Shown: positions 58,427-64,000 of the stretch, one piece after another
Position numbering within the stretch: the stretch's first letter is position 1
Layout: each line of letters starts with the position of its first letter
NCBI RefSeq assembly: GCF_014645835.1
Contig: NZ_BMMM01000005.1
Span: forward strand, 239,696-303,695
From: Streptomyces albiflavescens
GTDB lineage: Bacteria > Actinomycetota > Actinomycetes > Streptomycetales > Streptomycetaceae
Length of the DNA stretch: 64,000 nt
Direction: 5' to 3'
Notes under the pieces: generated by a model
Seen by the model: only the letters and a program-made list of their open reading frames with translations
Told to the model about the DNA's origin: nothing
Databases searched by the model: none
Translations under genes and position numbers: made by a program

Positions 58427-58639
58427 CGGGGCCGGCTCGCGGCGATCCCCGGCCGTCCCAGCGCCGCGTACGAGATCGAGAAGGGATGCGTGTTCGCCGC
58501 GCGATGTCCGTACGTGCTCGATCTCTGCCGCAAACAGACCCCGACTGCCCAGCTGTTGGGCGGCCACCATGTCGCCTGCCACCGCGCACAGGAGCTGCGC
58601 GGGTCCCTGACCCGCATGGAGATGGCCGCCCATGACTGA
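58427..58639 (+). pseudogene. oligopeptide ABC transporter ATPase (DppD-like), C-terminal fragment
   Basis: The frame RLAAIPGRPSAAYEIEKGCV FAARCPYVLDLC and HHVACHRAQE is the C-terminal oligopeptide/dipeptide-transporter domain of DppD (with the CxxR...CPY...VACH cysteine pattern). The ATPase domain is missing. It overlaps the DppF-like gene by 8 nt, preserving the normal dppD-dppF coupling. Confidence 0.65.
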
Positions 58640-59483
58640 TCTGCTCACCGTGACCGGCCTGCGCAAGACGTACACCGTCAAGGGCCCGGACGGCGCCGAG
58701 GAGTTCACGGCCGTCGACGACGTCTCCTTCAGCATCCCCGCTGCCGGCTCGCTGGCCGTGGTGAGCCAGTCCGGCTCGGGAAAGACCACGTGCGCCCGCA
58801 TCGTCGCCGGTCTGGAGTCGGCGACTGCGGGCACGGTCAAACTCGACGGGGAAAACCGCAGCACGGGACGGATCGGCCGAGCCGAACGCAAGCGGTGTGC
58901 CCGTCAGGTCCAGATGGTCTTCCAGGACCCCAACTCCTCGCTCGACCCGCGCCAGACGGCCGCCGCGGCGATCGCCGAGGTCCTCGACGAGCATCGCAAC
59001 GGCCGCCCGCGTGCCACCGATGCGCAGGTCGGCGAACTGCTGGAGCAGGTCGGACTCGACGAGCGCACGGGACGCTGCTGGCCCCGGGCCCTGTCCGGAG
59101 GACAGCGCCAGCGCGTCGCCATCGCCCGCGCCCTGGCGGCACGTCCCCGACTCCTCATCTTCGACGAGGCCGTGGCCGCACTCGACGTCAGCGTCCAGGC
59201 GCAGGTCCTCAACCTGCTCGACGACCTGCGCCGCACAACGGGCGTGGTCTACCTCTTCGTCTCCCACGACCTGGGCGTCGTACGGCAGATCAGCGACGAC
59301 TGCGTCGTCATGCACAAAGGCCGGATCGTCGAGGCCGGTCCCACCGCCGAGGTCCTCGACAACCCACGGCACGACTACACCCGCCGCCTGCTTCAGGCAG
59401 TGCCACGAGCCGGCTGGAAGCCGAGGCGGCAGCGGGACCGTGAGGAGGGGAGCGTGGGGTTCACCTGGCAGCCCGCCGGGTGA
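58632..59483 (+). CDS. oligopeptide ABC transporter ATPase (DppF-like), altered Walker A
   Basis: A 283-residue DppF/OppF-type ATPase. It has YTVKGPDGAEEFTAVDDVSF at the start, Walker A region VVSQSGSGKTTCARIV, Q-loop MVFQDPNSSLDPRQT, signature LSGGQRQRVAIARAL and Walker B LLIFDEAVAALDVSVQAQ. Two deviations from the family: the first Gly of the Walker A GxxxxGKT is Ser, and Walker B DEP is DEA. No permease or binding-protein genes are nearby and dppD is truncated, so this is a stranded transporter gene, likely decaying. Confidence 0.75.
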   Translation: MTDLLTVTGLRKTYTVKGPDGAEEFTAVDDVSFSIPAAGSLAVVSQSGSGKTTCARIVAGLESATAGTVKLDGENRSTGRIGRAERKRCARQVQMVFQDPNSSLDPRQTAAAAIAEVLDEHRNGRPRATDAQVGELLEQVGLDERTGRCWPRALSGGQRQRVAIARALAARPRLLIFDEAVAALDVSVQAQVLNLLDDLRRTTGVVYLFVSHDLGVVRQISDDCVVMHKGRIVEAGPTAEVLDNPRHDYTRRLLQAVPRAGWKPRRQRDREEGSVGFTWQPAG

Positions 59484-59681
59484 TTGGCATTGACGACGCC
59501 AGCCCTCTGCGGCGCCCGGCAGTGAATCCACAGCAGGCTGGGATCTCGAAGAAGAACACATGAGTTACTGACCCCTGCGCGTGCACCAGATAGTCCGCTG
59601 CACCACCTTGGGCGCTGGAGTTCACAGTGTGTATGCACTCCGTTGCCGGCACTACGCCCGCGTACCTGCACGCAGCCCGTT

Positions 59682-60280
59682 TCACGAGTCCGTAACTGGA
59701 CGCGCCCCCGCGTCTCGGTGAGGGAGCAACGGAGGGCTGTTGGTGACGAGTTGACTAGGTGTTCGGCGAGGTTGGTGTTGAGGGGGGGAGCCGGTCATGA
59801 GTCGCCGGTAGAGGATGGTGCCGGCCCAGATGTCCTGGACGAGGTCGGTGTCGAGATCGTCGGGCAGGTCGCCGCGTTGGATTCCACGGCGCAGCGCGGC
59901 GGCGATGTTCTCGCGCTTGCGGTGCAAAAAGCTTCCCGGAACCGAGCCATGAGTTCGGGATGAGGGAGGAGGCCGGCGGCGAGTGCGGGCAGCGAGGCGG
60001 CCATGTCCTCGTTGGCGTAGTTGTCGATGGTCATGTCGACGGCGTGGCGCAGTTCCGCGTGCGTGTCGCCCAGATCGGGGATCTCCTCGGCGCGGAAGAT
60101 CTCGGCGAGTGCGTCGGCGACGAGCGCCTCCTTGCTGGGCCACCAGCGGTAGATGGTCGATTTGCCGACGCCCGCGGCCGTGGCTACGGCTTCGATGGTC
60201 AGCGCCGTGTATCCCTGCGCCGACAGAACATCCCGTGCCGCGTCAAGGATCTTCGAAGCAGAACGCGGCCCACCGGCCAC
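59682..60280 (-). pseudogene. TetR-family regulator with two frameshifts
   Basis: From ATG 60280 the frame reads ASKILDAARDVLSAQGYTAL TIEAVATAAGVGKSTIYRWW PSKEALVADALAEIF, a good TetR helix-turn-helix. At about 59932 (a T-run, GCTTTTTGC) the reading must shift to LHRKRENIAAALRRGIQRGD LPDDLDTDLVQDIWAGTILY RRLMTGS, and in a C7 run near 59790 it shifts again to LNTNLAEHLV. Both shifts are in homopolymers. If real, the gene is dead; it follows the lactate monooxygenase gene by 31 nt and could have regulated it. Confidence 0.75.
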
Positions 60281-60311
60281 CGAACCTGAGGAGAAGACGC
60301 CGAGGCGGATG

Positions 60312-61472
60312 TCAGGTGAGGCGCCGGAGGGCGTCGGGGGTGAGGTCGGCGAGGGCGGGATAGCCGTCGACAGCCATGATCAAGTCGGCTTCGGCGAGCA
60401 AGGCCCGCAGGACGTGGACGATGCCGGCTTCGCCGCCGTAGGCGAGGCCGTATGCGTAGGGGCGGCCGACACCGACGGCGGTGGCGCCCAGGGCGACGGC
60501 CTTGACGATGTCGGCTCCCGTGCGGACACCCGAGTCGAACAGGACGGGCGTGCCGTCGGCGGCCTCGACCACGGCAGGCAGGGCGTCGAGAGCGGGCAGG
60601 CCGCCGTTGGCCTGGCGTCCGCCATGGTTGGAGCAGTAGATGCCGTCCACGCCGGCGTCCTTTGCGCGGCGGACGTCGTCGGGGTGGCAGATGCCCTTGA
60701 GGATCAGCGGCAGGTCGGTGATCGAGCGCAGCCAGGGCAGGTCGTCCCAGGTCAGCGGGTTGCCGAAGATCCGCGCCCACAGCGCGACCGCGGCCTTCGG
60801 GTCGTCCTCCGGGCTATGAGTGAGGCGGGAGCGGAAGACGGGGTCGCCGGTGTAGTTGGTCAGGCAGTTCCCGCGTAGCTGGGGAAAGTTGCTGGTGCCG
60901 AGGTCGCGAGGGCGCCAGCCGGTGATCCAGGTGTCCAGGGTGACCACGATGCCCTTGAACCCGGCCTTCTCGGCACGGTGGACCAGGCTCTCGGCCAGCT
61001 CCCGGTCGGTAGGGGTGTAGAGCTGGAAGAAGCCCGGGGTGGCGCCGAACTCCTCGGCGACCTGCTCCAGCGGATCGACGGTCAGCGTGGAGGCGATCAT
61101 CGGCACGCCGGTGCGGGCGGCGGCGCGGGCAGTGGCGAGATCGCCATGGCCGTCCTGCGCGCACAGCCCGATCACACCGACCGGGGCCATGAACAGCGGC
61201 GAGGGCAGGCGCATCCCGAACAGGTCGACGCTCAGATCGCGGTCTGTGGCCCCCACCATCATGCGCGGCACGAGGCCCCAGCGTTCGAACGCTGTGACGT
61301 TGGCCCGCTGGGTGCGCTCGTCGCCGGCACCGCCCGCGACGTAGGAGCGGACCGAGGCGGGCAGGGCGGCCTGAGCCAGCGGCTCCAGGTCGTCGTAGGT
61401 CATCGGGAAGCGCGGCACCACCCCGCGCAGCCCGTCGAGATAGATCTCGTCCTGGTAGTCGGCGAAAGCCAT
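60312..61472 (-). CDS. FMN-dependent alpha-hydroxy acid oxidase, lactate 2-monooxygenase-like
   Basis: A 386-residue FMN TIM-barrel enzyme. It shows YVAGGAGDERTQRANVTAFE RWGLVPRMM (FMN-binding N-terminus), LILKGICHPDDVRRAKDAGV DGIYCSNHGGRQ with catalytic His and Arg, and VLFDSGVRTGADIVKAVALG. The long loop ITGWRPRDLGTSNFPQLRGN CLTNY fits the lactate 2-monooxygenase subgroup that makes acetate and CO2 from L-lactate, though related alpha-hydroxy acids are possible. AAGGAGG precedes ATG 61472. It is divergent from an AsnC-type regulator. Confidence 0.9.
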   Translation of the reverse strand: MAFADYQDEIYLDGLRGVVPRFPMTYDDLEPLAQAALPASVRSYVAGGAGDERTQRANVTAFERWGLVPRMMVGATDRDLSVDLFGMRLPSPLFMAPVGVIGLCAQDGHGDLATARAAARTGVPMIASTLTVDPLEQVAEEFGATPGFFQLYTPTDRELAESLVHRAEKAGFKGIVVTLDTWITGWRPRDLGTSNFPQLRGNCLTNYTGDPVFRSRLTHSPEDDPKAAVALWARIFGNPLTWDDLPWLRSITDLPLILKGICHPDDVRRAKDAGVDGIYCSNHGGRQANGGLPALDALPAVVEAADGTPVLFDSGVRTGADIVKAVALGATAVGVGRPYAYGLAYGGEAGIVHVLRALLAEADLIMAVDGYPALADLTPDALRRLT

Positions 61473-61580
61473 GATCCGGTCCTCCTTCGGGTCCGCCGGG
61501 TGCGGTCCCTTGAAGTCCACGATGGAAGAGTGGTGCGCGAAAGCCGCCAAACGCAGGATTCTGGCTCAGGAGGCGGGACC

Positions 61581-62617
61581 ATGCAGGATGATGCACCGCC
61601 GCTACTGAAGGAGGACGAGCTGGCGCTGATCAGCGCCCTGCAGCTGCGGCCGCGGGCCTCGTGGGCCGAGCTCGGGCGCGCCCTGGGCGTCGACCCGGTC
61701 ACTGTCGCTCGCCGCTTCAGCCGCCTGTCCGACCAAGGCACCGCCTGGGTGGAGTTCTCACCCGGCCCGCGCCTGTTCGAGCAGATCTGCGTGGCCTTCG
61801 TCGTGATCGACTGCGCTCCGGGAGCCACCGCGCAGGTCACCCGGGAACTGAGCGCCCACCCCCACATGCTCACGATCGAGCGCGCGGCCACCAGCCACGA
61901 CATCCTCGCCACCGTCGCCACCCGCGACCTGTTGGCCCTCTCCCGCTACACCCTCGACCTGCTCCCGCACCTCCCCGGTATCACCACCGTGCAGGCCCGG
62001 ATCGTCACCCACATGTTCACCGAGGGCGGCCGGTGGCGCATCGCCGCCCTGGCCCCCGGCCAACGCGCCCGGCTGACCGGCCCGCTCCCGGCCCGAGCCA
62101 CAGCCGATGCCCCGGGCGAGATCAGTTCCTTCGACCGCGCCCTCTCACCCGCCTCGCCCACGACGGCCGCGCTTCCTACCAGACCCTGGCCAACGACCTC
62201 GGCGTCAGCCTCTCCACCGCCAAACGCCGCGTCGAACAGCTCACCCGCCGCGGCCTCCTGCGGTTCCGCTGCGACTTCGCCCGCGTCCTCGGTGGCTGGC
62301 CCGTCGGGGTCACCCTCTGGGCCAAAGTTCCGCCCACCGACCTCCCCGAGATCGGCCATGCCCTCGTCCGCCTACCCGAAACCCGCAACTGCGCCGCCGT
62401 CAACGGACCCCACAATCTCGTTCTCCAGGCCAGCCTGCACTCCGTCAGCGACGTCCTGCGCCTGGAAACCCAGCTCGCCACCGCTCACCCAAGCCTCGAC
62501 ATCGTCGACCGCGTCATCACCCTGCGCCAGGACAAGCTGCTCGGACGGTTCCTGAATCCCCATGGCCGCGCCGTCGGCGTCATCCCGCCCGACCTCTGGG
62601 CGGAGCCGGCGATGTGA
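61581..62617 (+). pseudogene. double-domain AsnC/Lrp regulator with frameshift
   Basis: From ATG 61581 (AGGAGG 6 nt upstream) the first AsnC unit reads LKEDELALISALQLRPRASW AELGRALGVDPVTVARRFSR LSDQG and its sensor. At about 62130-62140 one base seems missing (CCCTC-TCACC): the reading ALLTRLAHDGRASYQTLAND LGVSLSTAKRRVEQLTRRGL then continues in another frame to a stop at 62617 with ALHSVSDVLRLETQLATAHP...RFLNPHGRAVGVIPPDLW. It is a paralogue of the regulator at 54452 and presumably controls the divergent lactate 2-monooxygenase gene. If the frameshift is a read error it is functional. Confidence 0.75.
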
Positions 62618-62876
62618 CGCACTGGGCACGGTCGATGTACAGCGTGGTCCACAGTCCGCTGATGTGGCGTCGTCGACGACCTACTCCCCCGCTCCCAGCC
62701 CTGCCAGCACGCCCAAGATGTGCCCAAGCTGCTGCACCTTGCCGCTGTCCAGGGCCAGGATCACAGGAACGCGTCACCGAAACCCGCGTCCGAAGCGGGC
62801 GCAGCGATGCCGCGCATCACCCGGTGGACCACGGTGAGCGAACTGCACGCAGAAATCCTCCGCCGGCGGCGACGTT

Positions 62877-63254
62877 CTATACCTTCCAGGAGCGCAGCTG
62901 GTCGGCGACCTCATGGACGCCGAGACGGGTGCCGCGGATCTTTCGTACGAGATCGGACAGGCCGCCGTACGGCGGATCGATGCCCTCGCCGGACTGGTCC
63001 ATGTACTGGGCTGCGACGAATGCGGCGTACAGGCTGTTGCGGTGCGGCAGCGGCTCCAAACGCACGATGGTGTGCATGAGGGCAGCCGCGCGCCAGGCGG
63101 CGTCCGGGTCGGCTGCCGCGAGGGTCGGCAGCTTGGTCTTGTGGCGGGCAACGGCGGCTACGAGCGCGGAGTAGTCCGAGACTGTCATGTCCTCGTGCGC
63201 AAGGGCGGTCTCCTGGACGTCGAGCAGCCAGGAGACGTCGATCTGGAGGTGCAT
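62877..63254 (-). CDS. Fic/Doc-family toxin of a toxin-antitoxin pair
   Basis: A 125-residue protein, MHLQIDVSWLLDVQETALAH... with the degenerate Fic-type core AALMHTIVRLEPLPHRNSLY AAFVAAQYM. The HxFx(D/A)GN motif of Fic proteins is reduced to HRNSLYAA, as in the Doc-like Streptomyces toxins annotated as fic family toxin component. These would modify or block a translation factor. It starts within the antitoxin stop (TGATG) and is co-transcribed. Confidence 0.7.
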   Translation of the reverse strand: MHLQIDVSWLLDVQETALAHEDMTVSDYSALVAAVARHKTKLPTLAAADPDAAWRAAALMHTIVRLEPLPHRNSLYAAFVAAQYMDQSGEGIDPPYGGLSDLVRKIRGTRLGVHEVADQLRSWKV

Positions 63255-63493
63255 CAGGCGGCCGCGGCCCCATCGCGACGCTCGGAGGGCGGCACCTCAT
63301 CGGGAAAGGCCTCATCGAACTCCTCGCGCAATCGGTCTGCCCAGGCGCTCGCGCCCGTGACGAACTGTTTGCGCTGCATCTCCCGTACGCCGAGGTCGTG
63401 CAGGTACTGCTTGAGGCTCTTGCCGTCGGCTGCGGCGGCCGCGCGCACGCCTTCGAGCTCCTCGTCGGTGAAGGACACGTTCAGTGAGGGCAT
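63254..63493 (-). CDS. antitoxin partner of the Fic-type toxin
   Basis: A 79-residue acidic protein starting MPSLNVSFTDEELEGVRAAA AADGKSLKQYLHDLGVREMQ, a ribbon-helix-helix-like DNA-binding N-terminus followed by an acidic tail (EEFDEAFPDEVPP) that should bind the toxin. It precedes the toxin and overlaps it. GTG/ATG upstream codons in frame are ignored because ATG 63493 fits the RHH start. Autoregulation through the GGTACC repeat is likely. Confidence 0.72.
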   Translation of the reverse strand: MPSLNVSFTDEELEGVRAAAAADGKSLKQYLHDLGVREMQRKQFVTGASAWADRLREEFDEAFPDEVPPSERRDGAAAA

Positions 63494-63501
63494 ACCCCGA
63501 T

Positions 63502-63518
63502 GGTACCTAGTCGGTACC
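63502..63518. promoter_or_regulatory. GGTACC repeat, probable antitoxin operator
   Basis: GGTACCtagtcGGTACC, two identical 6-bp palindromes 5 nt apart, lies 9 nt upstream of the antitoxin start. Repeated palindromes at this position are typical targets of RHH antitoxins. Confidence 0.5.
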
Positions 63519-63622
63519 TCCCGCGCGATGCCCTGCCCAACCCTCATCAGCGATGCCCTCGTGCGGGCGCCGAAGTGGAGCGGTAGAGGCCTCGGCCAAC
63601 TCCCTGCCGCAGACGCTGGCCA

Positions 63623-63745
63623 CTGATCGCGCCGCTCTTCCTGTCGATCGGCGGCGGGGACCAGAACTACCCCGCCACGTTCACGGCGGGCGCGGTCTTC
63701 GCGGTCCTCGGCGGCCTGGCCACGGCCGCGATCCGCGGAGTGTGA
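63623..63745 (+). pseudogene. membrane-transporter C-terminal tail
   Basis: Forty codons, LIAPLFLSIGGGDQNYPATF TAGAVFAVLGGLATAAIRGV-stop, form one or two hydrophobic helices like the last helices of major-facilitator transporters. No start. The rest of the gene is absent. Confidence 0.4.
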
Positions 63746-64000
63746 TAAGCGACCAGCCCCGTTGCACCAGGCATGCCGGAATTGCTGTGGGCGGCGTGGC
63801 CGGCCCCACCGACAAGCTGACGATCGTCAACGGGGATCCGCTGAATGAACCATCCGCGCTGTGGAGCGGACGACGCACGCCGCCGTGTCGACGGTGCCGT
63901 GGCGGGTCCACGACCCGGCCCAGGCCCAGCTGTCCAGCTTCGGAGGAGCCGCCTTGGCGACCTGGCCGGATTCCTGCACTCAACCGGTGGCGCGCCACGT
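63746..64000. other. window end, nothing assigned
   Basis: Both strands are open over parts of this stretch, but I see no family pattern. Confidence 0.4.

Noticed and set aside
56435..58891. 818-codon minus-strand open frame
   Set aside because: Shadow of the TetR and epimerase genes, joined by chance.

Overview
The window is chromosomal DNA from a high-GC actinomycete, almost certainly Streptomyces or a close relative. The signs are strong G/C bias at third codon positions, GTG and TTG starts, DUF3558 and DUF6174 lipoproteins, a SpoIIE/RsbW-type phosphatase, double-domain AsnC regulators, helicase-associated-domain repeats and a DinB (DUF664) protein. The density of decayed insertion sequences and gene tails points to an accessory region such as a chromosome arm. 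I saw no rRNA, tRNA or CRISPR array.

Layout. 0-7.8 kb: a membrane-anchored PQQ-like beta-propeller protein, a frameshifted helicase remnant, a compact ferredoxin / ferredoxin reductase / cytochrome P450 operon, a SnoaL-like protein and a DUF3558 lipoprotein. 7.8-9.7 kb: a graveyard of fragments (NACHT/WD40-like, CPCC protein, glycosyltransferase-like, IS3 orfA, tyrosine integrase). 9.8-18.2 kb: a methyltransferase-like gene, a 1459-residue P-type ATPase with a divergent small membrane protein and a CBS protein, a truncated Ku gene with IS701 debris, a ferritin-like protein and a DUF2231-Rieske protein. 18.5-21.9 kb: an IS4 element with a frameshift, a DinB gene, and a decayed TniQ-like / serine recombinase pair. 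22.2-32.3 kb: a six-gene branched-chain-amino-acid-type ABC transporter and PucR-type regulator operon, divergent from an acyl-CoA ligase and a secreted tannase/feruloyl-esterase-like hydrolase. I read this as an uptake and activation module for an aromatic ester or acid.

33-39 kb: a DUF6174 lipoprotein, an LLM flavin oxidoreductase with an SRPBCC protein and HxlR regulator, an IS630 remnant and a large SpoIIE phosphatase. 39-43.6 kb: more debris (NUDIX tail, IS1182, Rieske dioxygenase start, IS110 fused to ISL3) around an intact SDR / XRE divergent pair. 44.4-48.9 kb: a polar amino-acid-type ABC transporter, a FadR-type regulator and an acetamidase/formamidase in one overlapping operon, with a FadR-type operator upstream. 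49-55.4 kb: an IS3 orfB remnant, a two-component system, a DUF6223-like membrane protein, several fused gene remnants, and a DoxX-VOC pair divergent from a double AsnC regulator across a perfect palindrome. 55.5-64 kb: a 186-bp copy of the 5' end of the SpoIIE gene, an IS1380 remnant, a TetR / NAD-epimerase divergent pair with operator-promoter overlap, a DppF-like ATPase with a changed Walker A, a lactate 2-monooxygenase with a frameshifted AsnC regulator, and a Fic-type toxin-antitoxin pair with a GGTACC repeat in its promoter.

Several frameshifts fall in short homopolymer runs, so raw reads should be checked before all of them are accepted as real. The most interesting signals are non-coding: paired operators in the divergent transport/catabolism promoter, the FadR-type and TetR operator layouts, the duplicated SpoIIE 5' end, and a dispersed roughly 74-nt repeat of unknown origin.
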